Source: Planctomonas psychrotolerans
GTDB lineage: Bacteria > Actinomycetota > Actinomycetes > Actinomycetales > Microbacteriaceae
Direction: 5' to 3'
Length of the DNA: 64,000 nt
NCBI RefSeq assembly: GCF_008642235.1
Contig: NZ_SJEV01000001.1
Span: 1,628,390-1,692,389, forward strand
The notes beneath the pieces are model-generated. The model searched no databases. It was not told the DNA's origin and was given only the letters and a program-made list of their open reading frames with translations. The position numbers and the translations under genes are program-made. The stretch's first letter is position 1. The number at the start of each line of letters is the position of its first letter. Positions 8,927-16,629 of this stretch are shown piece after piece.

Positions 8927-10620
8927 CCTCAGCCGTTCGTGCGGCCGAACAGCTCACCGATGGCGACTGGCATCGGCTGCACCCTGCCACGCCGCTGCTG
9001 AAGGGCGGTATCGCGCTCCTCGCCATCGCCGGTGTGCTCATCGCGAACCTGCGCGAGCGGATCATCGAGGGCTTTTTCGGCGGCGGACCGAGCGACGACG
9101 ATCCGATCAGCCTGCTCTACGACAACGGACTCCTGGGGTGGGCGTTGCTCATCCTGCTCGGCGGGGTGCTGCTCACCATGGTCGGCTTCTACGTGTCCTG
9201 GCGCATGCACGAGTTCCGGGTAACCGACGAGGTGGTCGAGGTGCGGAGCGGCATCCTCTTCCGCACGAATCGCAAAGGCCGGCTCGACCGCATCCAGGGC
9301 ATCAACATCATGCGGCCCTTCGTCGCCCGGCTGTTCGGTGCGGCGAAGCTCGAGGTGAATGTGGCGGGGCAGAATGCCAACGTGCAGCTGTCGTACCTGC
9401 GCTCGAAGGATGCGGACACCCTTCGCCGGGAGATCCTGCTGCTCGCGTCGGGCAAGCGCGCCGAACGCGCCGGGGTGTCGGCCGGCGTTCCGGCAACCGA
9501 CGCGACCCTCCACGGCACACGGGGAGTGTCCGCTCCCGACGGCACGGGACAACCCGCGGACGGGCACCCGGCGGAGGGCCATCGCACCGCATTCCTCGAG
9601 GAGCGCGCTCGCGAGTTCCTCTCACCCGAGCTCGACCCGGATGCGGCGCCGCCCGAATCGGTGGTGACCATCCCGGTGGGCCGCCTCATCGGCTCCATCC
9701 TGCTCAGCGGTTTCACCATCGCCATCCTGCTCGTCATCCTCGTCGGCATTCCGATCGTGGTGGCGACCGGCTCCTACTGGCTGCTCCTCCCGGTGCTGCC
9801 CGGCCTCATCGGCTCGATCGGGTTCTACGTGAGCCGCGTGATGCGGTCGCTGCGCTACAGCATCGCCGGTACGCCCGACGGCATCCGGGTGGGCTACGGA
9901 CTGCTGTCGACGAGCAATGACACCCTCCCCCCGGGCCGCATCCACGCGGTCGAGGTGCATCAGCCGCTGCTCTGGCGCATCCCGGGCTGGTGGAGCATCC
10001 GGATCACGAAGGCCAGCAGCTCGGTGGGGCAGAGCGCCGCCGCGCAGGCGAGCAGCGAGTTGCTCCCCGTCGGCACACTCGGCGACGTGGCCCGCGTGCT
10101 CGGGCTCATCCTTCCCGAGTTCGTCGGCGAGACCTCCACCTCGCTCATCCGCACCGGCATGCTCGGGCGCGGCGCGCCCGATGACGGCTTCGTGAACGCC
10201 CCGCGCCGCGGTCGCATCCTCCGCCCGCTCTCCTGGCGGCGCACGGGCTTCGCCATCGACCCCACCGCCCTGCTGCTGCGCACGGGTGCCGTCTGGCGGC
10301 ATCTCGTGATCGTGCCGCACGCGCGCCTGCAGAGCATCGCCCTGAAGCAGGGCCCGCTCGAGCGTGCGCTGCGCATCGCGCGCGTGCACGCGCACACGGT
10401 GGCGGGCCCCGTGAACAGCGAGCTGCCGGGCGTGGACCGCGAGGTCGCCGTGCAGCTCTACCTCGACCTGGCAGCGTCGGCGGCGCAGTCCGACCGCACG
10501 GATCGCACGCACCGCTGGAACGCCGGTGCCGCCGAGCTGATCGCCGAGTTCGAGGGCTCCGCCGGCGCAGACGGCGAGGTCGTCACCGACGGCGCGCCGA
10601 GTCGTGAGGAGCCGAGGTGA
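8923..10620 (+). CDS. PH domain-containing membrane protein (YdbT-like, large partner)
   Basis: A 565-residue protein with repeated units of membrane helices followed by bPH2 domains: helices near residues 20-40, 67-90 and 265-310, and PH-like blocks around 95-165 (FRVTDEVVEVRSGILFRTNRKGRLDRIQGI), 315-400 and 440-525. The repeated statement of RIQGI / RIHAVEVHQPLLWRI / RLQSIALKQGPLERAL is the family hallmark. It starts at GTG 8923 overlapping the stop of the smaller partner. The linker at about 180-240 is disordered. Biochemical function is unknown. Confidence 0.85.
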   Translation: MTSAVRAAEQLTDGDWHRLHPATPLLKGGIALLAIAGVLIANLRERIIEGFFGGGPSDDDPISLLYDNGLLGWALLILLGGVLLTMVGFYVSWRMHEFRVTDEVVEVRSGILFRTNRKGRLDRIQGINIMRPFVARLFGAAKLEVNVAGQNANVQLSYLRSKDADTLRREILLLASGKRAERAGVSAGVPATDATLHGTRGVSAPDGTGQPADGHPAEGHRTAFLEERAREFLSPELDPDAAPPESVVTIPVGRLIGSILLSGFTIAILLVILVGIPIVVATGSYWLLLPVLPGLIGSIGFYVSRVMRSLRYSIAGTPDGIRVGYGLLSTSNDTLPPGRIHAVEVHQPLLWRIPGWWSIRITKASSSVGQSAAAQASSELLPVGTLGDVARVLGLILPEFVGETSTSLIRTGMLGRGAPDDGFVNAPRRGRILRPLSWRRTGFAIDPTALLLRTGAVWRHLVIVPHARLQSIALKQGPLERALRIARVHAHTVAGPVNSELPGVDREVAVQLYLDLAASAAQSDRTDRTHRWNAGAAELIAEFEGSAGADGEVVTDGAPSREEPR

Positions 10621-11357
10621 TCGCGCCCTCGCGTCGTTCGGCGCGCCTCGGCATCGGCATCCTGGGTGCCGGTCACGTCGGCCCGGTGCTCGGCGCAGCC
10701 CTCGCCGGCGCGGGTCACGCGCTCACCGGCATCGCCGCCATTTCCGAGCGCAGCAGGGAGCGCGCGGCTGCCATGCTGCCCGGTGTGCCCGTGCTCACGT
10801 CGCTGCAGGTGGTCGAGCGCAGCGAACTGGTTCTGCTGGCCGTCCCCGAGGACGAACTGGCGTCCATCGTGTCCGGCCTCGCCGCCGCGGGGGCGTGGTT
10901 GCCCGGCCAGCTCGTCGTGCACACGTCCGCCCGGTTCGGGGTGGATGTGCTGGCGCCGGCGACCGCGGCGGGGTGCATCCCGCTCGCCATCCATCCGGCC
11001 ATGTCGTTCACCGGCACCAGCCTCGACCTCAAGCGCCTCAGCGAGAGCTACTTCGCCGTCACGGCACCGGGCCCCGTGCAGCCCATCGGTCAGGCGCTCG
11101 TGGTGGAAATGGGCGGCGAGCCGATCGTGATCGCCGAGGCGGATCGCGCCACCTACGCCGAGGCGGTGGCCACGGCGGCCACCTTCTCCTCCGCCATCGT
11201 GAACCAGGCCACCGGACTGCTCGCCACCCTCGGCGTCGAGGACCCGGGGTTGGTGCTCGGGCCGCTCTTCCGATCCGCGGTGGACAACGCGCTCACCCGA
11301 GCCTCGTCGGGATCGGCGCTGCGCGGCGATGCCTTCGACGATGGACGACCGGATTGA
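10617..11357 (+). CDS. Rossmann-fold DUF2520 protein
   Basis: 246 residues: an NAD(P)-binding Rossmann domain with GIGILGAGHVGPVLG (about residues 12-26) followed by a helical domain of the DUF2520 type (HPAMSFTG then the C-terminal helices). The fold resembles 6-phosphogluconate or pyrroline-5-carboxylate reductases, but the substrate is unknown. Placement directly before panC is common and suggests a link to pantothenate or CoA metabolism, which is only an inference. It starts at GTG 10617 overlapping the previous stop and ends in a TTGA overlap with the panC frame. Confidence 0.78.
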   Translation: MIAPSRRSARLGIGILGAGHVGPVLGAALAGAGHALTGIAAISERSRERAAAMLPGVPVLTSLQVVERSELVLLAVPEDELASIVSGLAAAGAWLPGQLVVHTSARFGVDVLAPATAAGCIPLAIHPAMSFTGTSLDLKRLSESYFAVTAPGPVQPIGQALVVEMGGEPIVIAEADRATYAEAVATAATFSSAIVNQATGLLATLGVEDPGLVLGPLFRSAVDNALTRASSGSALRGDAFDDGRPD

Positions 11358-11362
11358 CGAGC

Positions 11363-11416
11363 CGACCCGAGGTGACGAGCCCACCCGAGGTGACGCACCG
11401 GCCCGAGGTGGTGCAC
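11363..11416 (+). repeat. Three 18-bp tandem repeats at the panC start
   Basis: Units 11363-11380, 11381-11398 and 11399-11416 share CGxCCCGAGGTGRYGxRC. Because 18 is a multiple of three, each unit keeps the panC frame and places one in-frame GTG (11372, 11390, 11408), the last followed directly by another at 11411. Confidence 0.8.
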
Positions 11417-12280
11417 CGGATCGACGAGGTGCGCGATCGCGTCGCGCGGGCGCGTGCGGCGCGCGCCGCGGACCCGGCGGGGGCCATCGTGCTCGTGCCC
11501 ACCATGGGTGCCCTGCACGCCGGCCACCTCGCGCACGTCGAGCGGGCACGGCAATCGGCCGCCCTCGTGGTCGTCTCGATCTTCGTCAATCCGCTGCAGT
11601 TCGGCGCGAACGAAGACCTCGACCGGTACCCGCGCACGCTCGACGCCGATCTAGCCGCGCTCGCCGGGGTGGGAGCCGACCTCGTGTTCGCCCCGTCCGT
11701 GGAGGAGATGTACCCCGACGGTCCGAGTTCGACCCGGGTGACCGGAGGACCGGTCGCCGGCACGTTTGAGGGCGCATCGCGGCCCGGTCACTTCGACGGG
11801 ATGCTCACCGTGGTCGCCAAGCTCCTGGCCATCGTCGCCCCCGATGTCGTGAGCTTCGGCCAGAAGGACGCCCAGCAGGTGTTCCTCGTGCGCCGGATGG
11901 TGCGCGACCTCGACATCCCGGTGCGCGTGCAGGTGGTGGACACGGTGCGGGAACCCGACGGCCTCGCCCTCTCCAGCCGCAACCGGTACCTGGGCGAACC
12001 GGAACGGAGGGCGGCGGTCGCGCTCTCCGCCGCACTCGCCGCCGCGGGCCGGGCGGCGACCGCCGGAGTGCAGGCGGCCATCGCGGCGGCGCACGCCGTG
12101 CTCGACGCCGAGCGTCTGGTTGAATTGGACTACTTCGCCGTCGTCGACCCGGGCACGTTCCTGCCGGTGACCGACGACCATCGCGGGGCGGCGCAGGCGC
12201 TGATCGCCGCCCGACTCGGCACGACCCGACTCATCGACAACGCGACCATCCAGGTCGCCCCTGGAGACACCCGCTCATGA
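11408..12280 (+). CDS. panC: Pantothenate synthetase
   Basis: Joins pantoate and beta-alanine with ATP to give pantothenate, the CoA precursor. The ATP-site segment [20 protein letters not shown] begins about 29 residues after the chosen start, [16 protein letters not shown] follows near residue 150 and SSRNRYL near 187, all typical. The start is uncertain: TTG 11354 overlaps the previous stop, and GTGs at 11372, 11390, 11408 and 11411 are all in frame; 11408 gives about 290 residues, the usual length. It overlaps lysS by ATGA. Confidence 0.93.
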   Translation: MVHRIDEVRDRVARARAARAADPAGAIVLVPTMGALHAGHLAHVERARQSAALVVVSIFVNPLQFGANEDLDRYPRTLDADLAALAGVGADLVFAPSVEEMYPDGPSSTRVTGGPVAGTFEGASRPGHFDGMLTVVAKLLAIVAPDVVSFGQKDAQQVFLVRRMVRDLDIPVRVQVVDTVREPDGLALSSRNRYLGEPERRAAVALSAALAAAGRAATAGVQAAIAAAHAVLDAERLVELDYFAVVDPGTFLPVTDDHRGAAQALIAARLGTTRLIDNATIQVAPGDTRS

Positions 12281-13824
12281 CACGCAACACCCCCGCGACC
12301 ACAGCGCCGACCGCGCCGCAGACCGGTGAGGTTCCCGACAGTGCGCCCGACGCCACGGCCGAGGACATCGCCGAGCAGAAGGCCGTGCGGCTCGCCAAGC
12401 GCGAGCGGCTGAACGCGTCGGGCGCAGAGGCGTACCCGGTATCGGTGCCCGTGACCGCGACCATCGCCGCCGTGCGGGCCCGGTTCGGCGACCTCGAGCC
12501 CGACACCGCCACGGGGGAGACCGTCGGCCTCGCCGGTCGAGTGGTGCACCTCCGCAACACCGGAAAGCTGTGCTTCGCGTCCCTCCAGGCCGGCGACGGA
12601 TCGCGCATCCAGGCGATGGTGTCGCTCGCCGAGGTCGGTGCCGAGTCCCTCGCGGACTGGAAGGACCTCGTCGACCTGGGCGACCACCTCTTCGTCGCGG
12701 GCGAGGTGATCTCCTCCCGCCGGGGCGAGCTCTCCATCATGGCGACGGAGTGGAAGATCGCCGCCAAGGCGCTCCTCCCGCTGCCCAACCTGCACACCGA
12801 GCTGAGTGACGAGACCCGCGTGCGGAGCCGCTACCTCGACCTGATCGTGCGCGAGCAGGCGCGCACCAACGTGCTCAACCGCGCCAAGACGGTCGCCTCG
12901 TTGCGCCGGTCGTTCGCCGATGCGGACTTCGTGGAGGTCGAGACGCCCATGCTGCAGGTCATGCACGGCGGCGCATCCGCCCGGCCCTTCGTCACCCACT
13001 CGAACGCGTTCGACACCGACCTCTACCTGCGCATCGCCCCGGAGCTCTACCTCAAGCGCGCGGTGGTCGGCGGCATCGACCGGGTGTTCGAGATCAACCG
13101 CAACTTCCGCAACGAGGGCGCCGATTCCACGCACAGCCCCGAGTTCGCCATGCTCGAGGCGTACGAGGCCTACGGCGACTACCTCTCCATCGCCGACCTC
13201 ACCCAGAGTCTCATCCAGGATGCGGCGCTCGCCGTGGCGGGAAGCCACACGGTCACCTGGGCCGACGGCGAGGAGTACGACCTCGGCGGCGCCTGGGACC
13301 GCATCTCGATGTACGAGTCGCTGAGCGCCGCCGCCGGTGAGGAGATCACGCCGGCGACGTCGGTCGAGCGGCTCCAGGCCCTCGCCGATCGCGAGGGCGT
13401 CGACGTGCACCTGGCCAACCACGGAAAGCTCGTGGAGGAGCTGTGGGAGCACTTCGTGAAGGGCGGGCTGGAACGCCCGACCTTCGTGCTCGACTTCCCG
13501 ATCGAGACGTCTCCGCTCGTGCGCGCGCACCGCAGCATCGACGGTGTGGTGGAGAAGTGGGACCTCTACATGCGCGGCTTCGAGCTCGCCACGGGGTACT
13601 CCGAGCTCGTCGACCCGGTGGTGCAGCGCGAGCGGTTCGTGCAGCAGGCTCGAATGGGTGCCCGCGGTGACATGGACGCCATGCCGCTCGACGAGGACTT
13701 CCTTCGGGCGCTCGAGCACGGCATGCCGCCCTGCGGTGGAATGGGCATGGGCATCGATCGTCTGCTCATGGCGCTCTCCGGCCTCGGCATCCGCGAAACG
13801 ATCCTCTTCCCCCTGGTCAAGTAG
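12277..13824 (+). CDS. lysS: Class II lysyl-tRNA synthetase
   Basis: Charges tRNA-Lys. The 515 residues have an N-terminal OB-fold anticodon-binding domain (about 85-165) and a class II catalytic domain with motif 2 [20 protein letters not shown] (about 271-290) and motif 3 [15 protein letters not shown] (about 491-505). The first 45 residues form a low-complexity Thr/Pro/Ala extension. The ATG overlaps the panC stop, giving a DUF2520-panC-lysS coupled run. Confidence 0.96.
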   Translation: MTRNTPATTAPTAPQTGEVPDSAPDATAEDIAEQKAVRLAKRERLNASGAEAYPVSVPVTATIAAVRARFGDLEPDTATGETVGLAGRVVHLRNTGKLCFASLQAGDGSRIQAMVSLAEVGAESLADWKDLVDLGDHLFVAGEVISSRRGELSIMATEWKIAAKALLPLPNLHTELSDETRVRSRYLDLIVREQARTNVLNRAKTVASLRRSFADADFVEVETPMLQVMHGGASARPFVTHSNAFDTDLYLRIAPELYLKRAVVGGIDRVFEINRNFRNEGADSTHSPEFAMLEAYEAYGDYLSIADLTQSLIQDAALAVAGSHTVTWADGEEYDLGGAWDRISMYESLSAAAGEEITPATSVERLQALADREGVDVHLANHGKLVEELWEHFVKGGLERPTFVLDFPIETSPLVRAHRSIDGVVEKWDLYMRGFELATGYSELVDPVVQRERFVQQARMGARGDMDAMPLDEDFLRALEHGMPPCGGMGMGIDRLLMALSGLGIRETILFPLVK

Positions 13825-13832
13825 GGAGCGCG

Positions 13833-13985
13833 ATGTTCAACTCCAACGGCACCAACGGCGCGGGCGGCGACCCGGGCAGGGATCCGCACAAGCCCACCAT
13901 GGCCCGCTACGCCCTATGGCTCATCGTCGGCGGTCTCGGTCTCGTCTTCCTCGTGCAGGGCCTCATCGGAATCCTCACGCCCTGA
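13833..13985 (+). CDS. Small single-span membrane protein (50 aa)
   Basis: An ATG eight bases after the lysS stop opens a 50-codon frame: a Gly/Asn-rich hydrophilic N-terminus of about 23 residues, then one hydrophobic segment (ALWLIVGGLGLVFLVQGLIG, about residues 27-46) and a short tail. The spacing after lysS, with GGGAG before the ATG, supports translation. No family is recognised and no function is proposed. Confidence 0.55.
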   Translation: MFNSNGTNGAGGDPGRDPHKPTMARYALWLIVGGLGLVFLVQGLIGILTP

Positions 13986-14084
13986 CGGGTCGACGTCCGG
14001 CGGCTCGAGCGTGCGATCACCCGCTCGAGCACAGAGCCGCCACGCGGCAAGCGTGCAGGCGGCGGGGCGTATCCTTGTCCCACG

Positions 14085-14270
14085 ATGGATGACTTCTGGG
14101 GCAACGCGATCTGGTCGATAACGCCGACCCTGCTGGTGGGCCTCGTGTTCTGGTTCATCATGCGCGCCGTGATCCACGCCGACCGCAACGAGCGCAAGGC
14201 GTACGCCGACATCGAGTCGGCCGAACGAGCCCGCATGGGGCTTCCCCCCGAGAAGAAGCCGGGCGCCTGA
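14085..14270 (+). CDS. Small membrane protein (61 aa)
   Basis: A 61-residue protein with one membrane helix (about residues 9-28, PTLLVGLVFWFIMRAV) and a charged cytosolic tail ending RARMGLPPEKKPGA. A TATCCT -10 box at 14070-14075 ends nine bases before the ATG, so the transcript is nearly leaderless. The organisation, helix then Arg/Glu-rich tail, is that of a conserved small actinobacterial protein of unknown function found after lysS. Confidence 0.65.
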   Translation: MDDFWGNAIWSITPTLLVGLVFWFIMRAVIHADRNERKAYADIESAERARMGLPPEKKPGA

Positions 14271-14286
14271 GCGCGAACCGACCTGC

Positions 14287-14292
14287 GATAGT
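14287..14292 (+). promoter_or_regulatory. -10 box GATAGT for a leaderless DUF4037 gene
   Basis: GATAGT ends six bases before GTG 14299. The in-frame ATG at 14305 would give a six-base leader. No Shine-Dalgarno is seen for either. Confidence 0.4.
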
Positions 14293-14298
14293 GGGGCG

Positions 14299-15348
14299 GT
14301 GCCGATGTTCGAGCCCGCCCAGTCGCTGTGTCGGCGGTTCCATCACGAGGCGCTGAAGCCGGTGATCGGTGTTCCGCACTCGGCCGGTCTCCTCGGCCCC
14401 GGATCGGATGTGCTGGGCTACGACACCGAGCGCTCCACCGACCATGATTGGGGCCCGCGGGCGGTCGTGTTCGTCGCCGAGGAGCACGTCGACGCAACGG
14501 CTCTGCGCATCGCCGCCGCGCTACCCGATTCGTTCGCCGGATGGCCGGTGCGCATGGGCCGCGACGACATGCCGCTCGAGCCGCACGTGGAGGTGACGAC
14601 CCTGCCCGAGTGGCTGCGGGCGCAGTTCGGTCGGGAAGTCGAAAGCCCGCCGTCCACGCTCGACTGGCTCACCATGCCGCAGCAGCGCCTGCTCGGCGTG
14701 ACCGCGGGCGCCGTGTTCGCCGATGACACCGGTGAACTCGGGCGCGTCCGGGCTTCGCTCGCGTGGTATCCCGACCACGTGTGGTGGTGGCTCGTCGCGT
14801 GCGCCTGGCGTCGGCTCGATCAGGAGCAACCGTTCGTCTCGCGCACCGCCGAGGTGGGAGACGATCTCGGGTCGGCGGTGGTCGCATCCCGGCAGGTGCG
14901 CGACTGCATGCGACTCTCCCTGCTCCTAGCGCGGCGTTACGCGCCCTACTCCAAGTGGGTGGGCACCGCCTTCGCCCGCGTGCACGACCCGGAGGGGCTC
15001 GGCACGCGTCTTCGGGCGGTTCCCGGTGCGGCGGGTGCCGAGCGCGAGCGGCTGCTCGGCGAGGCCTACCGGATCCTGGCTCGACGCTTTAATGCGCTCT
15101 TCCCCGGTGACCCGGTGGACGACGGTCTCCGGCCGTTCCACGATCGCCCTGCGCTCGTGCTCGCGGCCGAGCGCTTCGCCGAGGCCGCCGTCTCCGAGAT
15201 TCGAGGGAGCGCGCTGCGCGCCATGCCGCTGGTCGGCGCCATCGACCAACTGGTCGACAGCACCGACGTCCTCGCCTTCCCCGAGCGGGCGGCGGCCTTC
15301 CGCCCGTTCTACGCGGGGCTGCTCGGTCGTCCGTCGGCGTCGGGATAG
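14299..15348 (+). CDS. DUF4037 protein with nucleotidyltransferase-like N-terminus
   Basis: 349 residues. GSDVLGYDTERSTDHDWGPR (about residues 35-54) resembles the G-S/D-x-x-x-D-x-D pattern of nucleotidyltransferase folds, and the C-terminal two thirds match DUF4037 (YAPYSKWVGTAFARV near 215). These proteins are predicted nucleotidyltransferases with unknown substrate; some resemble antibiotic-modifying enzymes only distantly. The gene stands alone with its own leaderless promoter. The start could be GTG 14299 or ATG 14305. Confidence 0.75.
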   Translation: MPMFEPAQSLCRRFHHEALKPVIGVPHSAGLLGPGSDVLGYDTERSTDHDWGPRAVVFVAEEHVDATALRIAAALPDSFAGWPVRMGRDDMPLEPHVEVTTLPEWLRAQFGREVESPPSTLDWLTMPQQRLLGVTAGAVFADDTGELGRVRASLAWYPDHVWWWLVACAWRRLDQEQPFVSRTAEVGDDLGSAVVASRQVRDCMRLSLLLARRYAPYSKWVGTAFARVHDPEGLGTRLRAVPGAAGAERERLLGEAYRILARRFNALFPGDPVDDGLRPFHDRPALVLAAERFAEAAVSEIRGSALRAMPLVGAIDQLVDSTDVLAFPERAAAFRPFYAGLLGRPSASG

Positions 15349-15478
15349 CGCGCGGGGTGCTCGGTGCGTGACGCTGGCCCCGCCCCGCTTTCGGTCAATC
15401 GCCCGCGAATCATCGAGAGCGATTGAGCACAACCGCGGCGTCGCCGATCGCAACGGGGGCGCAGGAGCGGAACCGCCG

Positions 15479-15522
15479 CCCCTTCGACGGGCTCAGGGAC
15501 CGGAATGGGCTCAGGGACCGTG
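15479..15522. repeat. One complete and one partial REP-like unit
   Basis: 15479-15502 repeats the core of the array at 308-593 (CCCTTCGACGGGCTCAGGGA then CCG); 15503-15522 repeats only the right half, ATGGGCTCAGGGACCGTGG. It lies between convergent genes and slightly overlaps the 3' end of the XRE regulator gene, whose last codons are therefore encoded by repeat sequence. Confidence 0.75.
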
Positions 15523-15783
15523 GGGGGCCGTCGCGGGGGAGCGCACCAGCAGGTCGCCCACCTCGCAGTCGAGCGCGTCGCAGATCGCGCGGAGCGTGGA
15601 GTACCGGATCGCCCGGGCGCGGTCGTTCTTGAGCACCGAGAGATTGACGATGCTCACCCCGACCAGTTCGCTGAGCCGGGTCAACGTCATGCCGCGCTCC
15701 TCGAGCAGCTCATCGAGCCGGCAGTGGATGCCCGTGGCTCCGTCGCTGTCGTCCGGCGCGAGATCGACGGCACGCGCGTTCAT
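15511..15783 (-). CDS. XRE-family (Cro/CI-type) transcriptional regulator
   Basis: 90 residues with a helix-turn-helix at about 24-78: LDELLEERGMTLTRLSELVG, VNLSVLKN and RYSTLRAICDALDCEVGDLL. It belongs to the short XRE regulators that pair with a DUF2975 membrane protein (compare YozG/YoaS). Its ATG shares one base with the stop of the upstream DUF2975 gene (TGATG), so it is translationally coupled. The last residues are encoded by a REP-like unit. It likely binds the palindromes at 16474-16506 and controls its own operon. Confidence 0.88.
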   Translation of the reverse strand: MNARAVDLAPDDSDGATGIHCRLDELLEERGMTLTRLSELVGVSIVNLSVLKNDRARAIRYSTLRAICDALDCEVGDLLVRSPATAPHGP

Positions 15784-16448
15784 CAGACGAGTCCTTCGGT
15801 GTCGCGCTGCAACCGAGAATTGTCGTGCTGCAGCTTCTCACCGGCCTCGAAGGCCAGGCCGACCAGGAGCAGCATGAGGCCGAGTCCGAGCGGCGAGAGG
15901 TCGATCGACGCCATCACGGGCCAGAACCCGTCGAGGCCGGCATCGGGCGCGTTGAGTTCGGCCGCGGCCATCCACGACGCGATCGCGCCGAGACCGACGG
16001 CCACGATCCCCCCGATCAGCAGCACGGCACCGGCCGCCGCGACGCCGAGACTGAGGCTGCGACTGAACGTGCCTGGGCGCACCAGCCGCCAGGCGAGCAA
16101 CGCGACCACCCCGGCCGCCGCGGCCTGCGTCAGCAATCCGATCACGGCAGCGATCGTGGCGACGGCGATCGTGCCTCCCGACAGGTTCTCGAGCAGGACG
16201 GCGGCGCTCTCGTACCCGCCCTCCACGATGCGCGCGGATCCCGCATCCGCCTCATTGGGCAGCGGCCCGTCCACCGAGAGCGTGAGCGGAATGCGCCCTC
16301 GCACCGCGCCGTCGACGATCGACACGATGCCGAGGACGAGGAGCGTGACTGCCAACAGCGCGGCTCCTCCGAACACCGTCCAGACGATTCCGCGCGCGGT
16401 TCGCGCGCTCCAGCCGAGCCCGGTCAACTGGTCCGTGCGCTCCACCAT
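15783..16448 (-). CDS. DUF2975 membrane protein
   Basis: 221 residues with four predicted helices (about 20-45, 95-122, 130-160 and 178-202) and the family-type ending GEKLQHDNSRLQRDTEGLV. The loop between helices 1 and 2 (about 46-90) is extracytoplasmic. DUF2975 proteins are regularly encoded just upstream of a short XRE regulator, as here; a sensory or sequestering role toward the regulator is a reasonable inference but not shown. GGAGG precedes the ATG. Confidence 0.8.
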   Translation of the reverse strand: MVERTDQLTGLGWSARTARGIVWTVFGGAALLAVTLLVLGIVSIVDGAVRGRIPLTLSVDGPLPNEADAGSARIVEGGYESAAVLLENLSGGTIAVATIAAVIGLLTQAAAAGVVALLAWRLVRPGTFSRSLSLGVAAAGAVLLIGGIVAVGLGAIASWMAAAELNAPDAGLDGFWPVMASIDLSPLGLGLMLLLVGLAFEAGEKLQHDNSRLQRDTEGLV

Positions 16449-16473
16449 GGTTCCTCCGAACGACTATCGATAA

Positions 16474-16506
16474 TAACGAATGTCGTTAACATAGCGATTG
16501 TCGATA
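16474..16506. promoter_or_regulatory. Two 15-bp operator palindromes of the XRE/DUF2975 operon
   Basis: 16474-16488 is a perfect dyad TAACGA-ATG-TCGTTA; 16492-16506 is a near-perfect one, TAGCGA-TTG-TCGATA. Their centres are 18 bp apart and they cover the -10 and spacer of the promoter at 16488-16516, an arrangement expected for autorepression by the XRE protein. Confidence 0.65.
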
Positions 16507-16516
16507 AGCACGTCAA
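16488..16516 (-). promoter_or_regulatory. Promoter of the DUF2975-XRE operon
   Basis: On the minus strand TTGACG (16511-16516) and TATGTT (16488-16493) are separated by 17 bases, close to the housekeeping sigma consensus. The DUF2975 ATG lies about 40 bases downstream with GGAGGA before it. Confidence 0.7.
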
Positions 16517-16532
16517 CCAATCCGGGTATCGC

Positions 16533-16550
16533 CTCACGCCCACGGCGAAC
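16533..16550 (+). promoter_or_regulatory. Probable ClgR binding site upstream of clpC
   Basis: CGCCCACGGCG at 16537-16547 followed by AAC fits the ClgR pattern CGC-Y-N-A-N-R-GCG-WWS as known from corynebacteria and streptomycetes, where ClgR activates clpC and clpP genes. It sits about 85 bp before the clpC ATG. Confidence 0.5.
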
Positions 16551-16629
16551 AGGGGCATGGAACCCGGGGTCGGCTCGTTAGCATCTTTGTATCGAGGCCG
16601 AACCCCTGCCCGGCCTCTAGGGAGATCAC

